This document shows positions 10,154 to 21,042 of a stretch of DNA of 52,209 nt, piece by piece. Location of the stretch: contig CDMY01000528.1 of assembly GCA_001179505.1 (NCBI GenBank), positions 1 through 52,209 of the forward strand, in the 5' to 3' direction. Each line of letters begins with the position of its first letter. The first letter of the stretch is position 1. The DNA is from Vitrella brassicaformis (taxonomy: Eukaryota; Sar; Vitrellaceae). Position numbers and translations under genes: made by a program. The notes beneath the pieces are model-generated. The model worked only from the letters and a program-made list of their open reading frames with translations. It ran no database searches and was not told where the DNA came from.

Positions 10154-11904
10154 ATGGACAGTAGCCACGACGCCCCGGCTCCCTCGAGACGTGGGCGCCA
10201 AGAAGAGACCGACAGCAACAAACAGCATCGCGAAGCGGTGCGCACAAGTCCACACCCACACCCACACAGACACACAAACTCATTGATGTGTGTCGCTGGT
10301 CAGGTGCCTGATGATGACGGCGGCGCCAAGAAGCGTAGACGCGTAGACATCGGCCCTGCAGCTGGTGGTGGTGGTGCTGGTGGACACAGTGGAGGTACGC
10401 AAAGCATCGGCTGCTGTTGGTGGACTGCACATCGTCATGACCCTCCTGTGCTGTGTGTTGTGGTGCCTTCAGGTGGCTCGGTTGGTGCGGGTGGTGCTGC
10501 GGCAGAGTCACAGCAGCAACAGGGAGGTGCCATCTCACTGTCGGCAGATCTGACGGCCCCCATGCAGCACCCCAACCAGCAGCAGCAGCAGCAGCACCCC
10601 GTGTGGTACGTCTGCGCCCACCGCGGCAGCGATTTTCCGCTGCGGGATGTGCTGCATCTGAGGAAGACCTGCAAATGGGCCAGCGGCCTCTTCGGAGCGC
10701 CTCAGCTGCGGCAGCTGCTCAGCCAATGGACAACTGACGATGAACTCAGCACACAGGCGGGGCTGCGACGGACGGCCAACGGACAGCAGCTGCTGACATT
10801 CGACGACCAGCAGATGGGCGAGGGTGACCTGCTGGCAGCGCTGTGTGTGGCGGAGGCGGGCGGCTGGAGTGAGATGAGCGAGGCGGTCGAGCTGGCGGGG
10901 CAGTGCGGCAACTGCCAGCTGCCTGTGAGGCTCACTGCGGCCGATCTGCACCAATACCCAAACAAGACGGTAAGCCAACCGAGTGAGGGAGGGAGGAAGG
11001 GAGGGAGAGAGGGAGGGAGGATGGCTTTCAATCGGTGTGTGGTGTGTTGATGTGTTGTGTGTGCAGGCGTATTTGGCCGCTCCCCGTGTGTTGGCTCAGC
11101 TCAAGATGGTCGGCCCCCACATCCACTTCGGCGACAACACGACCTTTGAGCTCTTCCGCTACGGCAACACACTGCGGGCCATCAAGAACCAGGCCGCCTA
11201 CGAGATGGACATCAACCCGCCCCTCCCTGCCAACCACCTCTACCAACAGCACCGACAGCAGCACGACCCGCCAGTCCGCAGCCGCATCGGATATGCCCCG
11301 TCTGCGGGCTGGGTGGTGGCCGTGACTCCTTACAACTACTCATCTGTGTCGTCGTTTGTCAAGAGCATCGTCATCGACCACTTCGCGGGCACTCACCAGA
11401 TCAACACCACTGCCCGTACAATGGACAGGTCAGGCAGGGCATCACTCTGTTTGGCCATTGCCACGTCACATACGAGTGTGTGTACGTTGTGTGTGTGTGT
11501 GTGTCAGGCATGTCGACAACAACCAGCTGCACACCCTCATGACGCAGTCCCCCCACACACCAGTGGAGGGGTGCACCACGACCACATCATTCCGCCTCAC
11601 TGACTTTTTCGCTTACCGTCGTCTCGTCCTGACGGGCACCGGCCGCTCGTTCGTCGCATGGATCACCGTCGAGCTCCACCAACATCGGTCAGCCCAGCTC
11701 GGCACAGCGAGGGGGAGGGAATGCGGTGTCACTCTTATCTCTGTCCTCTGCTGTCATTTGGTTGCAGTGAGTGTTAAGGTCTTCACCACCGAGTCGGCTG
11801 TGTCTGGTGTGGGCGGCGCCTTCAAGGACCGCTTCCCAGTGACTTATCGGCTGGCGCGTGCGGTGCTGGGGACCGTCATCTCAGCCAGGATCTTCGGCCA
11901 ATAG
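10154..11904 (+). CDS. Multicopy local family, copy 1
   Basis: Exons: 10154-10237, 10304-10394, 10473-10969, 11067-11428, 11508-11687, and a last exon to the TAG at 11904. In order, the protein has a short charged head, a basic nuclear-localisation-like KKRRRVD, a Gly/Ala stretch and a polyglutamine tract. A helical block (DVLHLRKTC) is faintly F-box-like, and a C-x-x-C element is followed by LPVRLTAADLHQYPNKT. Then comes a conserved block beginning YLAAPRVLAQLKMVGPHI and a C-terminal block with ESAVSGVGGAFKDRF. The fifth exon is two bases shorter than expected, so the usual last acceptor at 11767 would break the frame. An acceptor four bases downstream (cagtgag, exon from 11772) restores it. 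Strong similarity to copy 2 continues upstream to about 9840. The start is placed by alignment with copy 5. The family is unrecognised and any function is unknown. Confidence 0.7.
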
Positions 11905-13035
11905 CCAGCTGAGGTATGTGTGCATCAAACACGACTGAGACGAGCAGGTGATGCCGACACGACGTACCCAATGGTGTGCCTTCTATCATTCGGTGTGTGT
12001 CAGGCCGGGCGGCGGTGCTGATATTGGAGCGATCCGCCCGACATATTCTCTCTCGCCAGTGTGGGTTACCGGTAGATAGAGGCGGGCGGGCGGGGACTTC
12101 CTCTCGAGCCGTGTGGTCGTGTGGTGCCATGGTGTTGGGTGATGGATAGCTGGATGGCTCGATGGAATGCCTCTTCCTCTCCTCATGACACGTAAAGCTG
12201 TCAATCGTTTCCTTACACCTCTCTGCCCGTCCGTCTGTCTGTCTGTCTATCTCGCTCGGCCCTTTCTCTCTGTCGTGCTGCTGTCCCCTCCCCTCCGCTC
12301 CCCTCTCCCACTGCTCCCCCTCATGTGCAGTGGCCGACCAGACCGGTGAGGTGTGTGTGGGTCGGAGAGAGAGGACAGACAGACAGCACCAGAGGGGAGA
12401 TGGGCATACACAGCAAGGCACACACACGGTGGCCTGATTGAAGTTAAAGGGCGGTAGGTGCTGATGCCCTCGGCGAGCCCAAAGGCAGGCAGACAGACAG
12501 ACAGCCAGACAGCCAGATGGAATGATGAACGTGTTTAGTTGCATTGAGTGAGAGGAACGGTGTGCGTTTGATGGACGGCCGTATGGGGGATGTGTGTGTT
12601 CGTATGGCTGAATGCCTGGCTTTGCAATGCAACGAGTGAATAGTCTTACCTAATCTGATCGCATCCATCCGAAGCGCACCAAACATACGGTGTCTGTACC
12701 ATTACACGGGTCTCCATCTGTCTGTCTGTCTGTCTCTCGACGCCGCTGGGTGGCGGGCGGACAGGGAGCAGCACAACGTCAATCCATTCGCAGGCACGAT
12801 CTATGCACACACACACACATCACATACAAGGGGAACACCCACCACACCCACATCTGTCTGTCTGTCTGTCTGCCCCTCTCTCTGCCAGCTGCTTACTGAC
12901 TGTACAAGACACATAAAGCGAACAGCCGGCATGCAGACAGACGGGGAGGCAGGCAGGCAGGCAGGCAGGCAGGCCAGAGTGCACGCCAGCCACTAGCTAA
13001 GCTAACTAACGAGCTACGAGCGGGCAGCGAGAGCA
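11905..13035. other. Intergenic, simple repeats only
   Basis: Nothing gene-like is supported between family copy 1 and the DnaJ gene. The stretch contains tctgtctgtctgt and its complement several times (12234-12249, 12486-12504, 12717-12733, 12855-12871) and a (CAGG)n run at about 12949-12973 just downstream of the DnaJ stop. Confidence 0.6.
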
Positions 13036-14012
13036 TCAGAGCTCCTCAAAGATCGACCCAAACACGCCCGCGAAGGGGTCCACGTGCGGCTGTTGTCCCC
13101 TGTCCTCTGCAACCGCCGTCTTGTCGCTCCCTGCCACTGCCTGGTGCTCCTTGTTGTGCGCCTCCTCGGTGATGTACTCCTGCCCGTCGCTGGTCTTGCG
13201 CGTGGTCTTGGTCTTGACCGTGCCATTCGGCTCGGTCCACTTCTCTGTCACGATGGTCTCCTGCTTGCCGTTGACATTGCGGTGCGCCACGCTCTTGCTG
13301 TATCCCTTCTGGCTGGAAAACGACCCCCCGGAAGACGACGAGAATGACGAGAACGATGAGCTGCTCGAGCTGGAGAAAGACGTTGAGAAAGACGCCGACC
13401 CGCCCCCTCCCCCGCCACCGAATGCCGCGAAGGGGTCGGCATCGAACCCTTTGAACATGTCCTCAAATCCCTTGAAGAAGTCTTTGAACATCTCGTCGGC
13501 CTGGGCGAAGCTGAAGTGGTGCGCAGCGCCGAAGTCAAAGCCGCCAGCACCGCCAGCGAGGGAGGCGTCGTACTGTTTCCGCTTGTCGGGGTTGCTGAGG
13601 GTCTCGTATGCCTCGGCTATGCGGATAAACCGCTCCTCGGCCTCCTTCTTGTCACCTGCAGTGCAGCCACACAGCCGGCCACCGGTGACGTAATGGGCGG
13701 TAAGATATCTTCTCGCCAGGTGCGCAAGCGCTGACCTTGGTATTTGTCAGGGTGGTACTGCACGGCCATCTTGCGATACGCTTTCTTGATCTCGTCGTCT
13801 GTGGCCTTCTGCTCGACTCCCAACACGTCGTAGTAGGTCTCCTTCTCCTCGCCCGCCAGCGCCTGCGGACACACACATCACATCACACACAAAGAGATCG
13901 GGTCGTTCTCATTCATCGGCTGGCTGGAGGTGGGAGATGCGCTGACCAGGAAGGCACAGACGCCCAGCAAGATGCCGAGGAGCAGACGGAGATGCGATGC
14001 TGGAAACGCCAT
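13036..14012 (-). CDS. Secretory-pathway DnaJ (Hsp40) co-chaperone
   Basis: Three exons close in phase: 14012-13947, 13862-13736, 13655-13036. The first encodes a signal peptide-like start with a leucine-rich core ([15 protein letters not shown]). A J domain follows: Y-Y-D-V-L-G-V[17 protein letters not shown], the invariant HPD in QYHPDKYQ, then [19 protein letters not shown]. The rest is a Phe/Gly segment ([16 protein letters not shown]), a Gly tract, a long Ser/Phe tract and a charged tail. No zinc-finger repeats are present, so this is a DNAJB-type J protein that would stimulate an Hsp70 ATPase, probably in the ER lumen given the leader. A C-terminal HDEL-like signal is absent; the protein ends in FEEL, so retention is uncertain. 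Confidence 0.9.
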
Positions 14013-14329
14013 TGAGCCCACACACCACCTGTTGCTTTCGTACAGATCTCCCAAAGGACAGTCCTCGAGAGCTATCCAAACGCACCAGAAACCGCTGAGC
14101 ACGTCACTTTCTGCGATCGGCCGACGATGGCAAGCTTGCAAGAGGCGGGCCTTTCGAACGTGTGTGTGAGTGTCTGGAGTGCTCTCCTTGCTGTCGGGGC
14201 CATGGATCTACGCTGCCGATGATTCGACGCTGCAGAGTGGTACTCAAGGAGAGAGCGCACATCTTCCGACTGCCCGGATCTCCTCAACAGCACATCGACG
14301 AAGCATTCAGAAGCGCCGGTGCCCGCAAT

Positions 14330-15103
14330 ATGACCGACGCAGCAACGGAGTCGAAGCTGAGAGGTGCAGATGAGAAGAAATGACTCATGACGACGGTGTC
14401 ATTACTGTGTCTGTTCGTGCATAAGTGTGCGCAGGGTGCGTGGTGGGCTCGCTGGTTGCGGACGCTGCTGGGATGCCTTGCCACTGGGTGTATCCCAAGC
14501 TGCACAAGCCCACCTATGAGACCATGATCAGCGAGCATCCTGATGGGGCGTTGGAGTTCTCGACCACAACATACAACCCGTTTTATGGTCAGCGGCTTGG
14601 CGGATACGTGGCAGGAGTGACTGGTCAACCATTGTGATTGTGTGTATTTGTGTAGTTCTGCCTGTCGGCGACTTCTCAGGTGTGCAGTGGCCGCTCTGAT
14701 GGCCGATGGGTGTATGTGTTTCCGTCTGTTTGTCTGTCTGTGTGTGTGTGTGTGTGCGCGCGCGCGCAGGTTATGGCGACCAGAGCTACGTGTTGCTCAA
14801 GAGCCTGGTGGAAGCGAAAGGATGGAACAAGGTACGTGTGCCAATCAATGTCGAACAACGTCTCACAGGCACTCAACGGTCTCTTTCTCCCTCTCTGCCT
14901 GTGTGTGTGTGTGTGTCAGGAAGTGTACAAGAGGCTGTTATACGAGCATTTTGGCCCCGGCAGCAAGTACGAGCCGTCAACTATGGCGACGGACAGCTAC
15001 GAGCACGACGGCAAGACGGCCCAGAAGATCCCCGTGCACGTGAGTGTTCTATCGCGAGTGGTGGAGTATGTCGTCACACGATTCATTGTGAAGCGCAGAA
15101 AGG

Positions 15104-15139
<36 letters not shown>

Positions 15140-16172
15140 GAGGTCGATGTGTGAACATCTACATATCATGCACTGAGATGGCCACACCCACACAGACAGA
15201 GAGAGATCGCTCTTTCTTCGCCTGTGTCTTTTGCACCCCACCCAAATCCACCAGGGCGGCTGGCGGCACGCGTCCATCAAGGAGTTCCTGAAGCGCTACG
15301 GCGAGAGCGCATCAGTGACCGGTCTGGCCAAGGACGCCCAGATGGACGGCGTGGCCAAGGTGGCGCCCATGGTGGCTCTCTACGCCGGCAAGCCGGAGCT
15401 GCTGACGGCCGTGGAAGAGATGGTGCGCGTCACGCAACAAGACCCAATCGGTATGGATGGATGGATGGATGGATGGCTGGACACCAGGCCCTGCACAATG
15501 AAACACGTGTGTGTGTGTGTGCCTTTGTCAGCTGTGGAGTGCGCCAAGACGGCTGCCCACATCATGGAGCGCATCTTGCTGCAGGGCACGGGCGATGATG
15601 TGCCGTCTATCATGCCGGATCTGTTGCGCGAGGCCGACGAGGGGCTGCCAGACGGAGAGGCCACGACCAAACTGAAGAGGGGCCTGAAAGAGGTCAGACA
15701 GACAGACAGACCGACAGACTGGCGGGGATGAGCGTGTGTCTGGTGGGTGGATGCTGCTTCCTCATCTGCAGGTTGTGTCCTCCCTGGATGAGCCGTACGC
15801 CACCTTTGCCGTCAGAGAGACTGTTGGCCTCTCGTGTGAGCACGCAGCCATACACACACCCATCCGTCCATCCATTCATTCATTCATTCAGCAACCTGTC
15901 CGTGCGTGTGTGTAGGTACGGTGCCCAACAACCTGATCAACTCTCTCCACTGCTTTGCCACCGCCACCGCCACCGCAACGCTGTCATTCGAGCGCGTCAC
16001 TCGTGCGACCATGAAGGCTACCGGCTGCACCTGCTCGCGGCTCCTTTTCCTGGGCGCGTGTGTGGGTGCTGCAAAGGGCGAGGTGGCTGTGCCTGACGGG
16101 TGGCTGGCCAAGACCACCAGAGGCGAGGAAATAAGGGAGCTTGCCAGGCAGCTGGTCGACATGAGAACTTGA
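14330..16172 (+). CDS. ADP-ribosylglycohydrolase / J1-crystallin-like protein
   Basis: The first exon (14330-14363) joins at 14435 in phase 1, giving a start that leads straight into G-C-V-V-G-S-L-V-A-D-A-A-G-M-P-C-H-W-V-Y, the typical N-terminus of the family. Further exons carry YGDQSYVLLKSLVE, GGWRHASIKEFLKRYG, DGVAKVAPMVALYAGKPELL, a helical stretch, NNLINSLHCF, and finally R-A-T-M-K-A-T-G-C-T-C-S-R followed by LGACVGAAKGE. J1-crystallins are members of the ARH fold, whose enzymes remove ADP-ribose from proteins using paired magnesium ions. Relatives usually have G-G-D-N-x-S-R where this protein has G-C-T-C-S-R, so a metal-binding aspartate appears to be replaced and catalysis is doubtful. 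The family call is secure; activity is not. The TGA ends at 16172. Confidence 0.85.
15106..15138 (+). repeat. (GACA)n microsatellite inside an intron
   Basis: About eight uninterrupted gaca units lie within the intron that precedes the exon starting GGCGGCTGG near 15255. Similar short tracts occur throughout the window. Confidence 0.9.
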
Positions 16173-16703
16173 ATGTGACGGATAGCGAGCCGCGAGGGCG
16201 GTGCGTTGTATGTGTGTATCGTTTGTCTGTCGGCGTGTATCTATCGTGTGTGTTTCCTGTTTTTCCAGTTTGTGTGTGGATTGGCGGATTGGACATTATG
16301 AGCGTACGTGCGGACTCCACACACGGGCATTCAGCAGCAGTGTCCATCAGACGCATGGGTGTGCAAATACACACGCCATACTAAGCTGCGCATACGCCAC
16401 CTATCGATCACGCCGTCAGTCTTTCCTTCGAACGAGCCAGACAGACGGACACTCTGGTGTGAGCGGACATTAGGAAGAGGCAGACCATCCATTCATCCAT
16501 CCATTCATCCGGCTAGCACCACAAAACGGAGAGGAGGCTCACCATCTCCTCCCTCCGTCCACCACCCACACATTACAAGAGCGACAGATGCTAACACCAC
16601 CGCGCAGTCTGACACACACATGGAAAAACAAACAGCACCGAGCAGGTCATGAGCGCATGCATCATCGGATGGTGTCGTGGTGTTTGGTGCATACCTCGGC
16701 TGT
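16173..16703. other. Convergent intergenic region
   Basis: This is the 3' flank of both the glycohydrolase gene and family copy 2. It holds ccatccattcatc repeats (16488-16511) and no exon-like sequence that I can support. Confidence 0.55.
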
Positions 16704-18462
16704 CTATTGGCCGAAGACCATGGCTGAGATGATGTCCCCCAGCACCACACGCGCCAGCTGAGTGGTCTGCGGGAAGCGGTCCTTGAAGGCGCCACCCACA
16801 CCAGACACAGCCGACTCGGTCGTCCTGACGAACACACGCACTGCAAATGGATGACAAGAGAGGACAGAGATGAGAGTGAGTGCTGTATGTGTGGTGTATA
16901 GGCTTGTAAGCCCTGCCCCTCGCTGTGTCATGCTGGGCGCACCATTATTGTGATAGACCAGATCCTTGACGGTGATCCACGCGACGAAGGGGTGGCTGGC
17001 GTCGGTGAACACGAAATGACGACAAGTGCCAGTGCCACTGAAGCGGTCTGATGCGGTTGTGGTGCATCCCGCCACTGGTGTGTGGGGTGACTGTGTCAGC
17101 AGAGTGTCCAGCCGGTTGTTGGCAACACGCCTGACACCCACAACCCCCCCCCCCCACACACACTCATAACACACTTTCCTGTGTCGTGGCAACGCCCGCA
17201 TAGAGTGATGCCCTGCCTGACCTGTCGATGAGGATGTTCGGTCTGTTGATCTGGTGAATCGTCGCGAAGTGGTCGATGACGATCCTCTTGACACACGACG
17301 ACACTGACGAGTAGACCCAATCAAAGCGCAACGGCCGCCAGCCCTCGGGCGACAACGGCCGATAGTCGATCCTGCTGCGGACGGGCGGGTCGTGCGGCTG
17401 TCGGTGTTGCTGATAGGGGTGGTTGGGAGGGAGGGGCGGGTCGATGTCGATCTCGAAGCCGTCCTGGTCCTTGATGGCCATCAGTGTGTTGTCGTGCTGG
17501 AACAGCTGGAAGGTCACGCCGTCGCCGAAGTCGATGTGGGGGCCGACCATCTTGAGCTGAGCCAACACACGGGGAGCGGCCAAATACGCCTGCACACACA
17601 ACACATCAACACACCACACACCGATTGACAGCCATCCCTTCTCCCTCCCTCCCTCCCTCCCTCCCTCGGTTGGCTTACCGTCTTGTTTGGGTATTGGTGC
17701 AAATCAGCGGCCGTGAGCCTCACAGGCAGCTGGCAGTTGCCGCACTGCGCCGCCAGCTCGACCGCCTCGCAGATCTCACTCCAGCCGCCCGCCTCCGTGA
17801 CACACAGTGCCGCCAGCAGGTCACCCTTGCCCATCTGCTGGTCGTCGAATGTCAGCAGCTGCTGTTCGTTGGCCGTCCGCCGCAGCCCCGCCTGTGTGCC
17901 GAGCTCATGGCTGAGCCGCTGCCGCAGCTGAGGCGCTCCGAAGAGGCCTCTTGCCCTACTGCAGGTCTCCCTCAGACGCAGCACATCCCGCAGCAGAAAA
18001 TCGCTGCCGCGGTGGGCGCAGACGTACCACACGGGGTGCTGCTGCTGCTGCTGCTGGTTGGAGTGCTGCATGGGGGCCGTCAGATCTGCCGACAGTGAGA
18101 TGGCACCTCCCTGTTGCTGCTGTGACTCTGCCGCAGCACCACCCGCACCAACCGAGCCACCTGAAGGCACCACACAGCACAGGAGGGTCATGACGATGTG
18201 CAGTCCACCAACAGCAGGGGATGCTTTGCGTACCTCCGCTATGTCCACCAGCAGCAGCAGCAGTATGGCTGATGTCTACGCGTCTACGCTTCTTGGCGCC
18301 GCCGTCATCATCAGGCACCTGACCAGCGACACACATCAATGAGTTTGTGTGTCTGTGTGGTTGTGGACTCGTCCGCACCGCTTCGCTATGCTGTTTGTTG
18401 CTGTCGGTCTCTTCTTGGCGCCCGCCTCTCGAGGGAGCCGGGGCGTCGTGGCTACTGTCCAT
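16704..18462 (-). CDS. Multicopy local family, copy 2 (intact)
   Basis: Exons: 18462-18379, 18318-18234, 18160-17679, 17589-17222, 17130-16943, 16840-16704. All junctions close in phase without stops, which makes this the reference copy of the family. The order is charged head, KKRRRVD, Gly/Ala linker, polyglutamine tract, WYVCAHRGSDFLL with the helical block, QCGNCQLPVRLTAADLH, the block with YLAAPRVLAQLKMVGPHI and QQHRQPHDPPVRS, then NNRLDTLLTQSPHTPVAGC and the terminal ESAVSGVGGAFKDRF block ending in FGQ. The start aligns with that of copy 1. Homology with copy 1 also covers roughly 250 bases upstream, so earlier exons may exist. I do not recognise the family. The basic motif suggests, weakly, nuclear localisation. 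Confidence 0.75.
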
Positions 18463-19578
18463 CTGACGAACACGGTCAACCTCCTGCACCAAGGAAGCAG
18501 CCACACAGCGAGATGGGATGCAGTCATCAGTGTGCCTGTACTCTCAGTCTGCCCACTCACTGCTCAGTGTGTGAGTTTTGGCGTCAGCTTCTGGGCTGAA
18601 TCTGACACCAGCCATCAAGAAGCAGCCCGACTGGTCACTGCTGCCCGCCGCACAGGTACAGAACCTCTCACTCAGCCCGTCAGATCTGACAGCCCACACA
18701 CCGCACAGCCACGCAGGGAGGGAAGGGAATGCGTTGCCTGTCGTTTCCATCTGTCATGGATCATCTGTCTGTCTGCCTGTTTGTGTGGTTTCGACCTCGC
18801 TGGTTGAATCAGCACTGTGAAGCAGCGGCTCACGAAGCAGCGGGAGGTCTCGTGGTCTTACCGATGATGATGCGAGAGGTCGACCATCAAACCGAACCGT
18901 TTGTGCGACCTGCCAATCGATATCGCGAGCATTTGGGGAATTGGCCAGGAAAAATTTGCGTTTTGCACGACTGAGCCTACGTGCAGCATTCGCACGTGCT
19001 ACCAGCATGGGATTGCCGCCTGGGAAGGAACTCCTCGGGCCTCGGCGTGGCATATGTATCGGGCCTGGCAGCAGGATGACGCCACCAGAGAGCTCTCGAC
19101 TCATCGCTGGTGCCTTCGAGTTCCTCGAACCTATGTTGCTCAGCCGGTCGTGCGATGCTGCAGCAGCAGCAGCCGACGCTACATGACAACTGCTACATGG
19201 CCTGCACCTTGCGAAATACGGAGGAATCCACCCTTTGCTCACATGGTCCGTTTTGAGCGAAAGAATAGGGTACGCTGAAAGCCAGATCCAGGAGCCGTGC
19301 TGTCGCACTCCTGCTTGTTTACGCTTGTTGTGGAGTGCAAATACCCAGCAAGAAGCTCGTTGGCCGAGCAGCCGACGGGTTCGCTGGGTTCCCCCTGGCG
19401 ACGTGTGTGGCGTGGGTGGCTGCGTGACTGAGAGGGCATCGTCATCTCGGCACTCAGAGTTGCTCATTTGCACCGACACCACCCGCAGCGGATCAGGTAC
19501 GAGTGCACAAAGAGAGGGTGGATGCATGTGCCTGTCGGCGATGCAGACGGCGGCTGTGTTATGCTGTCACATCAGATT
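18463..19578. other. Upstream region shared in part with copy 1; no firm gene
   Basis: Up to about 18700 the sequence resembles the 5' flank of copy 1, including a cag acceptor before atctgacgg and an ATG-led short frame ending at a gtgag donor. This could be a first coding exon, but its phase does not join the EVDRV exon. From 18880 to 19560 a minus-strand open frame and a shorter plus-strand frame overlap. Neither has splice-consistent structure or recognisable residues, and I call neither. Confidence 0.4.
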
Positions 19579-20529
19579 ATGGACGGCTACGGCTACGGTG
19601 CCCATCCCCAGAACGACTACATCAATCAGGATACGCCGCCATACGCTCAGCCAGATGACATCAACGGTAGGCATTTCCCATTGTCAGCTGGGTGCTGCGT
19701 CGCTGTACATGCCCTCTCTGTCTGTCTGTGTGTGCAGAAGTCGCGGCCAACACGCTCGTTGCCGACTGGCAGAGGGCCACAGAGAAGCCGACCATCGTCT
19801 ACATAACGCCAGACGGCACCTGGGTGGCCTACCAGCAGCGCTCTCACACCAAGCTGCCCCGCCACACGCCCGTCTGTCTGAGACTCAGAAGCCTTCCCCA
19901 TTGGCCACAAGACACCACAATCTACATCACACCCACACGGAGAGACGACATGATGACAGACCAGCAGAAGGATGACAGCCGCCAGCGCGGTGGGCGGGGC
20001 CGCGAGTTCGACTACGACCAGATCGTGTTTGGGAAGATTGGCCGACTCAGTGACGACGAGAGCCATCCGATGGCGCGTGGCCGGTGGGGCGGCAAGCCTT
20101 TTTCCTTCCGCTATGCGCCCGACGAGGCCGTTGGGGCGGGGCGGCTGCGCAAGACGGTCAACCGCTGTGTGTGCGGGATGCTCAACATGAAGCAGGACCA
20201 CCACCAGACAAACCACCACAATGCAGCGAAGAAGACCGAGGCCAAGAAACGACGCAGTGACATCAAAGTGAGGCAGGTCGGGCGTCACTGCGTTGTGTCA
20301 TGTGTTGGCTCGTGCGTGATTTCTCGGCTTGTGTGTCAGGCGGCCAAGGCGGCCAAGGTTCTCAAACACACCAACCAGACAAGTGGGAGCACACCAATGC
20401 ACGGTGCAAAGCAGCATCCTCATGTGTCTTGTTTGCACTGCTGTGGGTGCAGTGCCGCCCGAGACGCCATCCAATGGGGAATCATCGGCCGACAACTTCG
20501 TCGACAACGTATTCAACACGCCACTGTGA
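19579..20529 (+). CDS. Basic, low-complexity protein, unrecognised
   Basis: Four exons close exactly in phase: 19579-19666, 19738-20267, 20340-20382, 20453-20529, giving about 245 residues. The N-terminus is Tyr/Gly/Asn-rich (MDGYGYGAHPQNDY). A central segment reads T-I-V-Y-I-T-P-D-G-T-W-V-A-Y, and an Arg/Gly-flanked element (RGGRGREFDYDQIVFGKIG) is followed by RWGGKPFSFRYAPDEAVG. A lysine-rich stretch (KKTEAKKRRSDIKAAKAAK) and an acidic Asn/Ser tail ending NTPL come last. The basic stretch could be a nuclear signal or a nucleic-acid contact. No catalytic motif is visible. An acceptor-like cag just before the ATG suggests an untranslated upstream exon. Confidence 0.65.
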
Positions 20530-21042
20530 TGATGATTTTGGTTTACGAGGAGGTGTCTAGCTACCGGAGAGGTGTGCACCTGTGCCTGTGTATGTGAGTG
20601 CGTGAGGGTGTGTATGTGCGTGTCCGTGTTGACTCACTGTTGAGCGGTTTTGGTCCTACCTTTATCTACTATCGAGCACTGATAGAATGAGGGAGGACCT
20701 CTCTCATTCTATTGAATGAATGTAACGTCCGGTCTGCGCGTCCACACAGCACATTGCCCACACCACGAAGGGGGCAACGCGCAAGAGTTCCCATACGAAA
20801 CATACACAGGTCCCCAAGAAATGCCTTCGATGGCTTCACGCACATGCGCGGGGTCCGTACTGCAAGATGCACATGATGCATTATGCACATGCAAAGAATA
20901 CAGCAAGCAGAGAAGGCGAGGAGTGCCAATTGAGTGCGTGTACCGATTAGACACGCTTATCTATCTACAGCAACAAACCAAAGGCAGGTGTGTCTCCCTC
21001 CCTCCCGGGTGGGGTGTGTGCATGACACACGCCTCCCACCCA
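20530..21042. other. Convergent intergenic region
   Basis: This is the 3' flank of two converging genes. A short near-palindrome, atagaatgagggaggacctctctcattctat, lies at about 20682-20712 and could form a hairpin in the 3' region. No exon is supported. Confidence 0.5.

Noticed and set aside
15083-15170. CRISPR-like array from regularly spaced gaca repeats
   Set aside because: It is a pure tetranucleotide microsatellite with no spacers, in an intron of a eukaryotic gene.
18941-19186. Short plus-strand frame with MGLPPGKELL
   Set aside because: It has no splice partner in phase and no recognisable domain, and overlaps the opposite frame just mentioned.
18754-19527. 257-codon minus-strand frame upstream of copy 2
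   Set aside because: It overlaps the shared 5' flank of the family, its frame does not splice into copy 2, and no motif is visible. GC-rich DNA gives such frames by chance.
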